From assembly GCF_900141635.1 (NCBI RefSeq), contig NZ_FSRH01000009.1:62001-126000 (forward strand): DNA of 64,000 bases, read 5' to 3'. This document shows positions 9,095-17,493 of the stretch, piece by piece (the first letter of the stretch is position 1; the number at the start of each line of letters is the position of its first letter). The position numbers and the translations under genes are program-made. Under the pieces are notes generated by a model. The model ran no database searches. It was not told the DNA's origin and worked only from the letters and a program-made list of their open reading frames with translations. This DNA comes from Peptoclostridium litorale DSM 5388. Lineage in GTDB: Bacteria; Bacillota; Clostridia; Peptostreptococcales; Peptostreptococcaceae.

Positions 9095-9502
9095 TTACAG
9101 TTCTCCTCTTTTCACCCTGTCTATAAGATCTATGACCTTTTCTTTTATCATGTCCCTGGTCACTCTGTATCCATCCAAAGGACCTCCCGACGGATCCTCA
9201 AGACCCCAGTCCTCCATATGCTCGTGTGGCAGGAACGGGCAATGCACATTGCATCCCATTGTTACAAGCACATCCACAGACTCAGGTATCTCACTCAAAA
9301 GCTTCGGCCTGTGGGCGCTCATGTCAACTCCGGCCTCTTCCATCACCTGGACTGCAAGCGGTTTTACCTCGTGGTAGTCTTCAGTTCCTGCAGAATATAC
9401 TTCAAGCACGTCAGATCCAAGCTTTTTCGCCCAGCCTTCAGCCATTTGGGACCTGCATGAATTGTGAACGCATACGAATGCAACTATCTTTTTGTTTTCC
9501 AT
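9095..9502 (-). CDS. arsC: Arsenate reductase, low-molecular-weight phosphatase type
   Basis: A 135-residue cytosolic enzyme expected to reduce arsenate to arsenite with thioredoxin as the electron donor. The phosphatase loop C11-VHNSC-R17 is present, and a second redox pair sits in TMGCNVHCPF with three residues between the cysteines, the spacing common in anaerobe and archaeal ArsC. The general-acid region DWGLEDPSGG is visible. ATG 9502 follows TTGGAGTGATAAC. It lies downstream of a DUF318 permease in the same direction, so the pair may form an arsenic unit. A protein-tyrosine phosphatase is the alternative but is less likely given the extra cysteines. Confidence 0.88.
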   Translation of the reverse strand: MENKKIVAFVCVHNSCRSQMAEGWAKKLGSDVLEVYSAGTEDYHEVKPLAVQVMEEAGVDMSAHRPKLLSEIPESVDVLVTMGCNVHCPFLPHEHMEDWGLEDPSGGPLDGYRVTRDMIKEKVIDLIDRVKRGEL

Positions 9503-9590
9503 GTTATCACTCCAATACAATGCTTTTTACTTTCAATCCGCTCCTGCTATAATATCATTTTTGGCCGGCATTTACACTCCGTCTCCATTA

Positions 9591-10562
9591 CTATACGGCA
9601 ATCAAATGGCCTATTCCATTGAACAGATACCCTACAAGTATTATTCCCGTTCCCGTTATAACTACGAATGTAGATATAAGCCTTGGCTTTATCACCTTTC
9701 TAAGCAGCACCATTTCAGGAAACGAAAGCGCCGTAACAGCCATCATGAATGAAAGCGCAGTTCCTATTCCGACTCCCTTGTTCATCAGCGCCTCTGCAAT
9801 CGGTATTGTTCCTAGGGCGTTCGAGTAAAGAGGAATTCCGCACACGACCCCCACAAACACTGCAAACGGGTTGTCCGGGCCTGCATACTTCGCAAGAAGA
9901 GGCGCCGGAGCCCAGCCGTGTATCGCAGCCCCTATTCCAATCCCAACCATGAGAAATATCCATATCCTAGCCACTATTTCCTTTACATTGTCAAACGCGA
10001 AACGCAGCCTCTGTGCATTGTCCATGTCGACTATTTCGCCCTTTCCTATCTGCATATTGTATACGTATTCTTCAACCTCTTTTTCCATGTGGAGCTTGTC
10101 TATTATTATTCCCCCCGCAACTCCAACTACCACACCTGCCGCCACATATGTCAGGGCTACCTTCCAGCCGAATGCCGCAAGAAGTATCGCGAATGCGGCC
10201 TCGTTTACTATTGGAGATGTTATGAGGAATGAAAACGTCACCCCTATAGGTATGCCCGCCTCCACAAATCCTATGAAAAGGGGCACTGAAGAGCACGAGC
10301 AAAACGGAGTCACTATTCCAAGAAGCGATGCCATTATGTTACCCTGTATTCCCTTGAATTTTTCAAGTATTCGCTTAGTCTTTTCAGGCGGAAAATAACT
10401 TCTCACGTATGATATCATAAATATCATTATTCCAAGAAGTATTATAATTTTTATGGTGTCGTAAATAAAAAAGTGAACGCTTGAGCCAAGTCTTGTGGAC
10501 ATTGAAATATCAAATGTGTTTTCAACAAGAATCCTAACCAAGCTGTCTAGCCAGTCAAACAT
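9591..10562 (-). CDS. DUF318-family permease (ArsP/YraQ type)
   Basis: A 323-residue polytopic membrane protein with about eight hydrophobic spans. The hallmark CSCSSVP motif (Cys88, Cys90) sits at the start of a membrane segment; cysteines here are important in the ArsP family, which exports trivalent organoarsenicals. A charged cytoplasmic loop (about 165-205) divides the two halves. ATG 10562 follows GGGGGAG. Next to arsC, an arsenic-related role is a reasonable inference, but YraQ-like members also exist with unknown substrates. A second DUF318 permease lies at 62064 in the selenoprotein cluster. Confidence 0.82.
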   Translation of the reverse strand: MFDWLDSLVRILVENTFDISMSTRLGSSVHFFIYDTIKIIILLGIMIFMISYVRSYFPPEKTKRILEKFKGIQGNIMASLLGIVTPFCSCSSVPLFIGFVEAGIPIGVTFSFLITSPIVNEAAFAILLAAFGWKVALTYVAAGVVVGVAGGIIIDKLHMEKEVEEYVYNMQIGKGEIVDMDNAQRLRFAFDNVKEIVARIWIFLMVGIGIGAAIHGWAPAPLLAKYAGPDNPFAVFVGVVCGIPLYSNALGTIPIAEALMNKGVGIGTALSFMMAVTALSFPEMVLLRKVIKPRLISTFVVITGTGIILVGYLFNGIGHLIAV

Positions 10563-10694
10563 GTCAACTCCCCCTGTCTTATCCTAATTCGTATATGAGC
10601 ATACGCGCATATACTTTCCATACTCAAATAATACTCCTTTTAATACACATTGTCAATATATCCTCGATTTAAATTTGCCGTATATCTATCCAGT

Positions 10695-10724
10695 CAAAAA
10701 AGACACACCGTATCCGGTGTGTCT
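10695..10724 (-). terminator. Terminator of the small HTH gene
   Basis: AGACACACCG and CGGTGTGTCT form a 10-bp stem, with TTTTTT following on the minus strand, 18 bases past the HTH gene. Confidence 0.88.
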
Positions 10725-10742
10725 AAATAATTACATTTTAAA

Positions 10743-10964
10743 TTAAACTGTCATAACAAGTTCGTCGAGTTTGCATCCAAGTACAGACGCAAGCACTACT
10801 ACCTTTTGAAAACTAGGGTTTTTTTTGTCTCCTCTTTCCAGCTCCTCCAAATAGGATTTGGATATCGCTGTAGAATATCTGGGATTCTGGGTTATACTTT
10901 CTATGTCTCTTGCAGTGTATCCAAGATTCACTCTGAACTCCCTGATTTTGCTTCCATTAAGCAT
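10743..10964 (-). CDS. Small XRE-family helix-turn-helix protein, 73 aa
   Basis: The product is almost entirely one Cro/C1-type helix-turn-helix: KIREFRVNLGYTARDIESIT then a recognition region SKSYLEELERGDKKNPSF. There is no effector domain. ATG 10964 (MLNGSK) has GGGGG seven bases upstream; GTG 10970 would be too close to it. Stand-alone small XRE proteins like this are often autoregulators or SinR-like regulators. The flanking genes (permease, MazG-like) give no clue to the target. Confidence 0.8.
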   Translation of the reverse strand: MLNGSKIREFRVNLGYTARDIESITQNPRYSTAISKSYLEELERGDKKNPSFQKVVVLASVLGCKLDELVMTV

Positions 10965-11123
10965 TGACACGCCCCCTTGTCAAATTAAAGCCCACAGAAA
11001 AATTTCTTTTAACAATTCATTTAACCCCAAGTCCATTATACTATATATTTAGATTTTTTTCCAGTATTTTCAGTATATTTAACCTCATTTTTACATTTTT
11101 TAATACCCAATTGAAAGACAATT

Positions 11124-11161
11124 AAAAGCCGCGGCAATTCGATTATCGATTTGCCGCGGCT
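11124..11161 (-). terminator. Terminator of the MazG-like gene
   Basis: AGCCGCGGCAAAT pairs with its complement around a short loop, and TTTTAATTG follows on the minus strand. Confidence 0.8.
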
Positions 11162-11183
11162 GCAGTAGCATGCTATTTCATTA

Positions 11184-11510
11184 CTATATAACTTGAATGT
11201 ATCCCTTGTCCATGAGCTTTTTAATGTGCTCGTCTATTTTCTGATCTATGTCAACTCCGTACTCTTCTTCCAGCACAAAGCACATGGATATGGTGGTTTG
11301 TGCAACGTCAAGAAGCTCCTTTGCTATCTCGTCAAGTACTTCTTTTTGGCTCATGCTGACCTTTTCACCGTTTATACCCCTGAATTTCCCTATTGCACGT
11401 GCAAGTTCCCCCTGTTCCTCAGCAACCTTGAGCGCCGTGCTCTCGAGCGAAGGCGACAGTCCGTTCAGTTTAGGAAGGCTTATTGTCTTGAACTTAAGTT
11501 TTTTTCTCAT
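11184..11510 (-). CDS. MazG-like nucleotide pyrophosphohydrolase
   Basis: A 108-residue all-alpha protein. The metal-binding helices typical of the MazG/dUTPase-like fold are visible as KVAEEQGELARAI (ExxE) and EIAKELLDVAQTTI (E-x-x-D), which bind Mg2+ around a nucleoside triphosphate. Members hydrolyse NTPs or dNTPs to monophosphates, cleaning damaged nucleotides. Substrate is not decided by sequence. The gene stands alone with its own terminator. Confidence 0.82.
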   Translation of the reverse strand: MRKKLKFKTISLPKLNGLSPSLESTALKVAEEQGELARAIGKFRGINGEKVSMSQKEVLDEIAKELLDVAQTTISMCFVLEEEYGVDIDQKIDEHIKKLMDKGYIQVI

Positions 11511-11660
11511 GTTTTATTCTCCTCACTGCTATTGGCTTTTCAGACAAACCCGCAGCATTTTCGCAGCGGCATAGTTATTGCTTTCTCCATTATACCACTG
11601 CACATCAAGCGTCAAAAGCCCCGTTTTATATGCAATCAGTATGGAATACCATGTACCTGG

Positions 11661-12323
11661 TTAGTTTTGATTGTTTGAGTTGAATTTAATTATTTCATTG
11701 GAACTTACATTCGAAATGGTTTTCACGCTTATGTCCGCACCCTTAAGGCTTGTCTCCTCGCATATTGCGACAGTATGCATGCCGGCGCTTTTAGCCGCGT
11801 CTATACCAGACTGAGCATCTTCAAATACAATGCATTTATTCGGATCGACCTTCAGCATGCCCGCGCACTTTACAAATATTTCAGGATCCGGCTTTGAAGC
11901 CGAAACCATGTTCCCATCTACTATCACGTCAAAAAGTCCTTCAAGCCTGAGCTTCTTCACCACAATTCCGGCGTTTTTGCTTGAAGATGCAAGGGCAGTC
12001 TTCATGCCGGCGCTCCGAAGATCATGTATCAGGTCTTCAGCCCCTTTTGCAACCGCACTCATGTCTATGTCCTTTAGAAGCCTTCTGTACCATTTGTTCT
12101 TAAGCTCTGAAAGCATAAGCTTTTCGTTTTCGCACGCCCTTATACCCTTCATCTCGAGAAGAGTATCAAGCGAATCTCTCCTAGAAAGGCCCTTGAGCAT
12201 CAGGTTTTCAAAAGGCGTAAGATCATATCCCATGTGGTTTGCAAGTTTTTTCCACGCCTGGTAGTGGTACTGGTCAGTATACACAACAACACCGTCAAGA
12301 TCAAATATGCACGCTTTAATCAT
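11661..12323 (-). CDS. pgmB: Beta-phosphoglucomutase-like HAD hydrolase
   Basis: This 220-residue HAD protein begins with the nucleophile motif FDLDGVVVYT (DxD) and shows the cap domain (20-90), motif II ASSSK near residue 113, the lysine/proline segment SASKPDPEIF typical of beta-PGM-type enzymes, and motif III VFEDAQSGIDAA. Beta-PGM converts beta-glucose 1-phosphate to glucose 6-phosphate. The divergent neighbour is a GH65 phosphorylase, which produces beta-glucose 1-phosphate, so the assignment is well supported by context. The C-terminal tail (last 20 residues) is polar and longer than usual. Confidence 0.85.
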   Translation of the reverse strand: MIKACIFDLDGVVVYTDQYHYQAWKKLANHMGYDLTPFENLMLKGLSRRDSLDTLLEMKGIRACENEKLMLSELKNKWYRRLLKDIDMSAVAKGAEDLIHDLRSAGMKTALASSSKNAGIVVKKLRLEGLFDVIVDGNMVSASKPDPEIFVKCAGMLKVDPNKCIVFEDAQSGIDAAKSAGMHTVAICEETSLKGADISVKTISNVSSNEIIKFNSNNQN

Positions 12324-12518
12324 CTCTCTCCCCCATATAAACGTCCTTTAGTCATTTACTCTGTGACAATTAACACTATACTCATTATACCAGATTCATA
12401 CCCATTTCCCCCGTCTATACTAGATACCCCTCAGGTTGTCTCCGAAACGCTGTTGACGCACTGCGCGGCTTGGGTATACAAGCTACAGCATAAAACCTTA
12501 TGACTTGGAGGTGTCACA
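12324..12518. other. Divergent promoter region of pgmB and the GH65 gene
   Basis: The minus strand has an extended -10 sequence TGGTATAAT near 12385, suiting pgmB. On the plus strand TTTACT and TATACT with 16 bases between them are a weaker candidate. The two may overlap, allowing shared control. No clear operator was seen. Confidence 0.35.
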
Positions 12519-14867
12519 GTGAAAAATATCGAAATAAAAGACTGGAGCATAGAGCAAATTTCCCCGGATCTTAAAAACAACAGGTTTTATGAAAGCATAA
12601 TGTCAACGGGAAATTCACACATGGGAATGCGCGGAAATCTGGAGGAGTTCTTTTCGGGAGACAGTCTGCAGGGGACCTATATAGCTGGCGTATACTATCC
12701 CGACAGGACAAAGGTCGGCTGGTGGAAAAACGGATATCCAAAATCTTACGCAAAAATTCCAAACGCCCCGAGCTTTCTTGGAATAGACATCCATATAGAC
12801 GGTGCGAGGCTTGATCTTGCCAAATTGAAAATAACTGATTTCAAAAGGGTTTTAGACATGAAAAGAGGCCTTTTGACAAGATATGCAGTGGCTGAGTACG
12901 CTCCGCTAAAGAGGGTGCGCATTGAATCCTGCAGGTTTTTAAGCATGGATGACAAGGAGATTGCCTGCATAAGTCTCAGCATAACCCCATTGGACTGTGA
13001 CTGCACTGTATCCGCACATATGTCTCTCGATGGCGATGTCTCAAACGAGGACTCCAACTACAGCGAATCCTTTTGGGAAGAAATTCAAAAATACGCCTTC
13101 AAAAATCAGGGGGGTTTGACTGTGAAGACAAGAAAAAGCGGCTTTTCCGTGTCAATGTCTATGCAGTGCAAAGCATATATAAACTCATCAGCAATTGAAG
13201 ACGAGCTATTTTCATCAACCGAAACAAAAAAAAGTGTGATTTCAAGCTTCAATTCATTTTGCAGCAAAGGCAATACTGTTGAAATACAAAAATACGTATC
13301 AGTCCTGACAAGTCGCGACCACAGCGAAAGCTCCCTTTCAGATTTGTCTGCTTCAAAGGCGAAGCTTGCTGCATCGTTTGGGTATGACGCTCTCTTTGAA
13401 AACCACTGTGCGTTTTGGGAAGGTCTTTGGAAAAAATGCGATGTAAAAATATATGGCGACACTATACTTCAAGGCGGAGTTCGCTTTTGCATATTCAATC
13501 TCCTTCAAACTTATACAGGGCACGATCACAGGCTGAACATAGGTCCCAAGGGCTTTACGGGTGAAAAATACGGCGGGGGGACCTACTGGGATACCGAAAG
13601 CTTCTGCCTTCCATTTTATCTTCTGGCATTTGGCGAGTCCTTAAGCAAAAATCTTTTGGAGTACAGGCACTCCCACCTTCAAAAAGCTATTGAGAATTCA
13701 AAAAAATTAGGACTTGAAGGAGCGCTTTATCCCATGGTCACAATGACCGGCGATGAATGCCATAACGAGTGGGAGATAACATTTGAAGAAATACACAGAA
13801 ATGCGGCCATAGCTCATGCCATATACCTGCACTCGCAGTATACGGGCGATATGGACTACATGTTCACTCGCGGAATTGATGTAATAGTCGAGGTTTGCAG
13901 ATTCTGGGCCTCAAGGGTCAACTGGAGCAGCGCAAAATCAAAATATGTAATACTCGGCGTGACAGGTCCCAATGAGTACGAAAACAATGTAAACAACAAT
14001 TTCTACACAAACTACATGGCATCTTGGAACATGGGCTATGCCGCGCAGGTTTTAGACGATTTGAAAAAATCGGATACCGTTCTCTACGGTTCAAAATGCG
14101 CTAGCCTTGGCATAAGTGATTTCGAAATAGAAAACTGGAGGAGTATATCCTCTAATATTTTCATTCCCATGCTTGGCGAGGAAATTTTCGAGCAAAATGA
14201 ATGCTTCAAGGACAAGGATATCCGTCCATCCAGCGTTATTCCAACCGAAAATCTTCCCCTTTGGATGAACTGGTCATGGGACAGGATACTAAGGTCCTGC
14301 TTTGTAAAGCAGGCCGACGTTCTTCAGACATTTTACATGTTTCCAAGCAAGTTTTCAAAGGACGTAGTCAAAAAAAATTTCGACTTCTACGAGCCTTTGA
14401 CAGTCCATGAATCTTCGCTTTCCGCTCTCGTACACTCTATAACAGCTTCAATCGCCGGATATGAAGACAAGGCGCTGTCATTTTTCATACAGGCCATATT
14501 TTTGGACCTTTACAATGTAAACCGAGACACAAAAGACGGGCTTCACATCACAAGCATGTCAGGAGCCTATACATGCATTGCCTTTGGATTTGCAGGCATT
14601 CGTATAGTAGAGGGTGTTTTGAATATGAGCCCCTTCATTCCAGATGGGATAGATGGATATGGCTTTTCTTTCAACTTTAGCGGAAGATCAATAAGCATAG
14701 AGGCTGTGGGTGAATCTGGTAAAAAGCTTTTAAAACTCGTTTTGAATTTTGGAGACCCCTTGCAATTACACGTCCACTCCGAAAAAATACTTCTCCATCC
14801 TGACAAAGAACACATAATTGAACTTAAGCCTATACCTTCCTTTGAAACACTCACTGAAAATCTGTAA
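12519..14867 (+). CDS. GH65 disaccharide phosphorylase (maltose/kojibiose/trehalose type)
   Basis: The 782-residue protein has the full GH65 layout: N-terminal beta-sandwich (1-270), linker helices, (alpha/alpha)6 barrel (about 320-690) and C-terminal beta sheet. The catalytic region GDECHNEWEITFEEIHRNAA contains the general acid glutamate, and IGPKGFTGEKYGG and PNEYENNVNNNFYTN are conserved substrate-site segments. The enzyme splits an alpha-linked disaccharide with phosphate, giving beta-glucose 1-phosphate and glucose. Which disaccharide is used cannot be read from sequence. GTG 12519 follows GGAGGTGTCACA. No signal peptide, so the sugar must be imported first. Confidence 0.88.
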   Translation: MKNIEIKDWSIEQISPDLKNNRFYESIMSTGNSHMGMRGNLEEFFSGDSLQGTYIAGVYYPDRTKVGWWKNGYPKSYAKIPNAPSFLGIDIHIDGARLDLAKLKITDFKRVLDMKRGLLTRYAVAEYAPLKRVRIESCRFLSMDDKEIACISLSITPLDCDCTVSAHMSLDGDVSNEDSNYSESFWEEIQKYAFKNQGGLTVKTRKSGFSVSMSMQCKAYINSSAIEDELFSSTETKKSVISSFNSFCSKGNTVEIQKYVSVLTSRDHSESSLSDLSASKAKLAASFGYDALFENHCAFWEGLWKKCDVKIYGDTILQGGVRFCIFNLLQTYTGHDHRLNIGPKGFTGEKYGGGTYWDTESFCLPFYLLAFGESLSKNLLEYRHSHLQKAIENSKKLGLEGALYPMVTMTGDECHNEWEITFEEIHRNAAIAHAIYLHSQYTGDMDYMFTRGIDVIVEVCRFWASRVNWSSAKSKYVILGVTGPNEYENNVNNNFYTNYMASWNMGYAAQVLDDLKKSDTVLYGSKCASLGISDFEIENWRSISSNIFIPMLGEEIFEQNECFKDKDIRPSSVIPTENLPLWMNWSWDRILRSCFVKQADVLQTFYMFPSKFSKDVVKKNFDFYEPLTVHESSLSALVHSITASIAGYEDKALSFFIQAIFLDLYNVNRDTKDGLHITSMSGAYTCIAFGFAGIRIVEGVLNMSPFIPDGIDGYGFSFNFSGRSISIEAVGESGKKLLKLVLNFGDPLQLHVHSEKILLHPDKEHIIELKPIPSFETLTENL

Positions 14868-14872
14868 ACAAT

Positions 14873-14920
14873 AAACAGGGGGCCGCGCTTAATCCGCAGA
14901 CCCCCTGTTTGTTGTTTTTC
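14873..14920 (+). terminator. Terminator of the GH65 gene
   Basis: AAACAGGGGG pairs with CCCCCTGTTT (18-base loop containing further pairs), followed by GTTGTTTTTC. Confidence 0.75.
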
Positions 14921-14946
14921 ATGTCGCCTATAGCTCTCTTTCCCAT

Positions 14947-14995
14947 AAAAACAGGGGAAAGACCTGGCCCCTCCCCATTGCATTTCCCCTGTTAA
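14947..14995 (-). terminator. Terminator of the 64-residue gene
   Basis: AACAGGGGAAA pairs with TTTCCCCTGTT, and on the minus strand TTTTTAT follows. The stem resembles the neighbouring 14873 terminator. Confidence 0.7.
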
Positions 14996-15004
14996 TTTTT
15001 CATA

Positions 15005-15199
15005 TTAAGCTTCAAGTATCTGAACCCTGTTTTTCCTCGCCACCTGGTGTATTCTGTTCAAATCGTATTCATATACCCTTATGTATGCTTTTTCAGCATC
15101 TACGTCCCTTGTCTCTATTGTCATATTATATCTTTTAAGCGTGTCAATGAATCTCTTGAGTTTATCATCGCCGTCCTTTATTATCTTAAGCAGTTTCAA
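15005..15199 (-). CDS. Small hypothetical protein, 64 aa
   Basis: The start is TTG 15199, seven bases after AGGGGTG. The product alternates charged and hydrophobic residues (FIDTLKRYNMTIETRDVDAEKAYIRVYEYD), suggesting a compact alpha/beta domain with no cysteines or membrane span. A dedicated terminator follows. No family recognised; it stands alone upstream of a Usp gene in the same direction. Confidence 0.55.
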   Translation of the reverse strand: MKLLKIIKDGDDKLKRFIDTLKRYNMTIETRDVDAEKAYIRVYEYDLNRIHQVARKNRVQILEA

Positions 15200-15377
15200 T
15201 AAAATACACCCCTTTTTAATATTTCTGGTTTCCTAATCAACATTCGTAGTATCCCCTTGTATAATGCTCATGAGCTTAGTAATTTTATACCCTCAAAGCC
15301 TTTTTTAAAACTGTTTTTAAAGTATAATTTTTATACATAAGAAATTTCTATGCAAATACCCTTTTGATTCACAATCC

Positions 15378-15830
15378 CTATCTTATTACATAAACCGGCA
15401 CAGATGAATGGTGTACAACCTTGTCTGTAACGCTTCCCATCCTAAATCTCTTTGTAAATCCCATGCCGTGTGTACACATTATAGTCAGGTCGAATTTTTC
15501 ATTCTTGGATACTTCCACTATAATCTCTGCCGGGTCTCCCAAAAGCACTCTGGCGCTCGCATTTACGTCCCTTTCCAAAAAATAATCCATAGCCCTTTTG
15601 GCGGTCTCTTCTCCTCTTATTTCGTGGTTGGCATCGTCTTTTTCAACTGTGTCCGACTGGTATATCCCCTCGTTGTCATATGCAAGTTCTACCGAACTCG
15701 GCACATGCTTAGGCTGGACATTGAGAACTAAAATCTCCGCGTCATACGCTTTGGAAAGCTCCAATGCGTATTCATACGCCTTCATTCCAAATTCAGAGCC
15801 ATCCACAGGCAGTAGTATTTTTTTTATCAT
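15378..15830 (-). CDS. Universal stress protein (UspA family)
   Basis: A 150-residue alpha/beta protein starting KKILLPVDGSEFGMKA. The ATP-binding signature G-x2-G-x9-G-S/T is seen near the C-terminus as THGMGFTKRFRMGS, so this is likely an ATP-binding Usp. It shares order of motifs with two others in the window (16700 and 50256). Role is general stress survival; the target process is unknown. Confidence 0.9.
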   Translation of the reverse strand: MIKKILLPVDGSEFGMKAYEYALELSKAYDAEILVLNVQPKHVPSSVELAYDNEGIYQSDTVEKDDANHEIRGEETAKRAMDYFLERDVNASARVLLGDPAEIIVEVSKNEKFDLTIMCTHGMGFTKRFRMGSVTDKVVHHSSVPVYVIR

Positions 15831-16006
15831 ATCTGTCTCCCCCCTTATATTATCAAAATATTATTTGCATATACGACTATTTATGATTCCAATAGAGTCT
15901 TTGAGGTATAATATATATATAACCAATAAATACATATAATCACGCTCAATAAGTATTTATTTAAATAGGATACTTTGATTGCTCCATATACAGGGAGGGG
16001 TTTTTT

Positions 16007-16288
16007 ATGATTCTTAAAATTTCCGCCATACTGTGGTCTCTCATAGGCTTTTTTACGGGGTCCATTGAGGTTTTTTTTGCAGGAGGAGTGGCATGTATAG
16101 CTCTGGATATAATAAAGCTTTCAATAGGCGCTTCTAATATGTGGACTGTGTTTCTCACCTATACAGCCGGATATATTTTCATAGGCTCTTGGGCGGGGAT
16201 ACTTTTCGCGTCTATAATAAACAATACCGTCGAAATGATTACTCCAAGAATCAAGGAACTACAATCATACCGCGCAGAGCTAAAATAG
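16007..16288 (+). CDS. Small membrane protein, 93 aa
   Basis: ATG 16007 follows AGGGAGGGG. Two or three hydrophobic segments are visible, about residues 4-20, 23-42 and 46-72, with a charged C-terminal tail (ITPRIKELQSYRAELK). No catalytic motif is seen and no family is recognised. It is the only plus-strand gene between two minus-strand Usp genes and has its own terminator. Confidence 0.7.
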   Translation: MILKISAILWSLIGFFTGSIEVFFAGGVACIALDIIKLSIGASNMWTVFLTYTAGYIFIGSWAGILFASIINNTVEMITPRIKELQSYRAELK

Positions 16289-16296
16289 ATATACTT

Positions 16297-16330
16297 GAAA
16301 AGCCGGCACAAATGTGCCGGCTTTATTTTC
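16297..16330 (+). terminator. Terminator of the small membrane protein gene
   Basis: AAAGCCGGCACA pairs with TGTGCCGGCTTT, followed by ATTTTCC; it may also serve the convergent 65-residue gene. Confidence 0.8.
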
Positions 16331-16335
16331 CAAAT

Positions 16336-16533
16336 CTATACTTGTATGCATCCTTTTTCTTCGCCGTTTATCACCCAGTAGCACCTGCTTTCATCTGCAT
16401 TATAGTACATCTGAAGGGTCTTTATATCTTTTATCAGCCTGCCCTGTTCCATCCAAGAATCCTTTATAGTCCTTACAATGTCGTTTTTGCAAACCTGCAA
16501 ACCTTTGTGCTGTACAAAAAAATCAGTCTTCAT
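16336..16533 (-). CDS. DUF6465-like small protein, 65 aa
   Basis: I start at ATG 16533 (MKTDFFVQHKG), preceded by AAGGAGG; the frame further upstream to 16626 has no ribosome site. The pattern FVQ-x-x-G, a central KDSWMEQGRLIKDIKTLQMYYNAD-like stretch (abridged here as IKDIKTLQMYY) and C-terminal CYWVINGEEKG resembles the DUF6465 family of Clostridia, to the best of my memory. Members are small cytosolic proteins of unknown function. Confidence 0.65.
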   Translation of the reverse strand: MKTDFFVQHKGLQVCKNDIVRTIKDSWMEQGRLIKDIKTLQMYYNADESRCYWVINGEEKGCIQV

Positions 16534-16616
16534 TTCCAAAATCCTCCTTGCATTTCCATTTGTTTTAAAATTAAATTTAAAAAACCATATTGCAAAACGG
16601 CATGTTATGTTATATC

Positions 16617-16648
16617 GAAGGCCCAAAATCCATTTGGGCCTTCTTTTT
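16617..16648 (+). terminator. Hairpin with plus-strand T-run
   Basis: GAAGGCCCAAA pairs with TTTGGGCCTTC, followed on the plus strand by TTTTTAT. No plus-strand gene ends here, so it is either a bidirectional terminator for the Usp gene at 16700 or an isolated hairpin. Confidence 0.5.
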
Positions 16649-16699
16649 ATTTTCAGGCCTGCTATTGCACCGTATACTGTTCAGATTTGTAATACAGCC

Positions 16700-17218
16700 T
16701 TACCTTATTACCATAACTGGCACAGTTGCAGTGTGAACAACCTTGTTTGTAACACTTCCCATTGTGAATCGCTTAATCCCACCCATCCCATGAGTGCACA
16801 TTATGATCGCATCACAATCATCTCTGTCAGCTATCTCTATTATGGCCTCCGCCGGTATCCCAAATGCCACTACCACATCAATATCTACCCCTGGAGAGTT
16901 TTCCTCTATATAGCGCTTTGCCTCCTCAACTATGGCGGCTCCCTTGACCTCGTGCTCGTCTGTATGTATGCCCTTGTTGTCCGGCTCTATCCGTCCGGAT
17001 TCATAAGTCTTTTCAAGCGGCCTTGGATGAAGGCTTTCCTGCGGAGACAGTGTTTCAGTTATCCTGTAGTATGTAACGCCCACTATCAGCGGTATATACC
17101 CTTCCTGAACATTGAGCAGCAGTATTTTAGAACCGTATTTTTCGGCAATGCTACTTGCATAGTCAAGAGCCTTGAAGCAGTGCTTTGAACCATCAACTGG
17201 CACGAGTATCTTTTTCAT
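16700..17218 (-). CDS. Universal stress protein (UspA family), longer form
   Basis: 172 residues from ATG 17218, which follows GGAGGGATTGGG. It begins KKILVPVDGSKHCFKALDYA and ends with the ATP-binding signature THGMGGIKRFTMGS. A 25-residue polar insert around residues 50-85 (with ESGRIEPDNKG) makes it longer than its two paralogues. Cytosolic; function beyond stress response unknown. Confidence 0.9.
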   Translation of the reverse strand: MKKILVPVDGSKHCFKALDYASSIAEKYGSKILLLNVQEGYIPLIVGVTYYRITETLSPQESLHPRPLEKTYESGRIEPDNKGIHTDEHEVKGAAIVEEAKRYIEENSPGVDIDVVVAFGIPAEAIIEIADRDDCDAIIMCTHGMGGIKRFTMGSVTNKVVHTATVPVMVIR

Positions 17219-17433
17219 CCCAATCCCTCCATTCATGTTATGAAAACTTTGTTTTATTCTCATATGCTATGTATACCACAAATCTCGCTTATAATTCATG
17301 AAATGGATACTACTAGTATCAATCAATTTGTTTTATGGAATTCCGCCGCCTCTAATCTGCACTCTCACGCCAGAGAGAGCGTATGTTGCGGCATGTTCAT
17401 CGTTATTTTAGAAGCTCAGTTTTTTCAAAAAAT

Positions 17434-17462
17434 ATAAAAGGAAGCCCGAAAGGGCTTCCCTG
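17434..17462 (-). terminator. Terminator of hcp
   Basis: GGAAGCCC and GGGCTTCC form an 8-bp stem with a TTTC loop; TTTTATATTTTTTG follows on the minus strand. Confidence 0.88.
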
Positions 17463-17493
17463 AATTGCTTTGTTTTCATATGGATGCTTTTGA

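Noticed and set aside
12746-13057. Antisense frame within the GH65 gene
   Set aside because: Shadow frame with no ribosome site and no recognisable domain.
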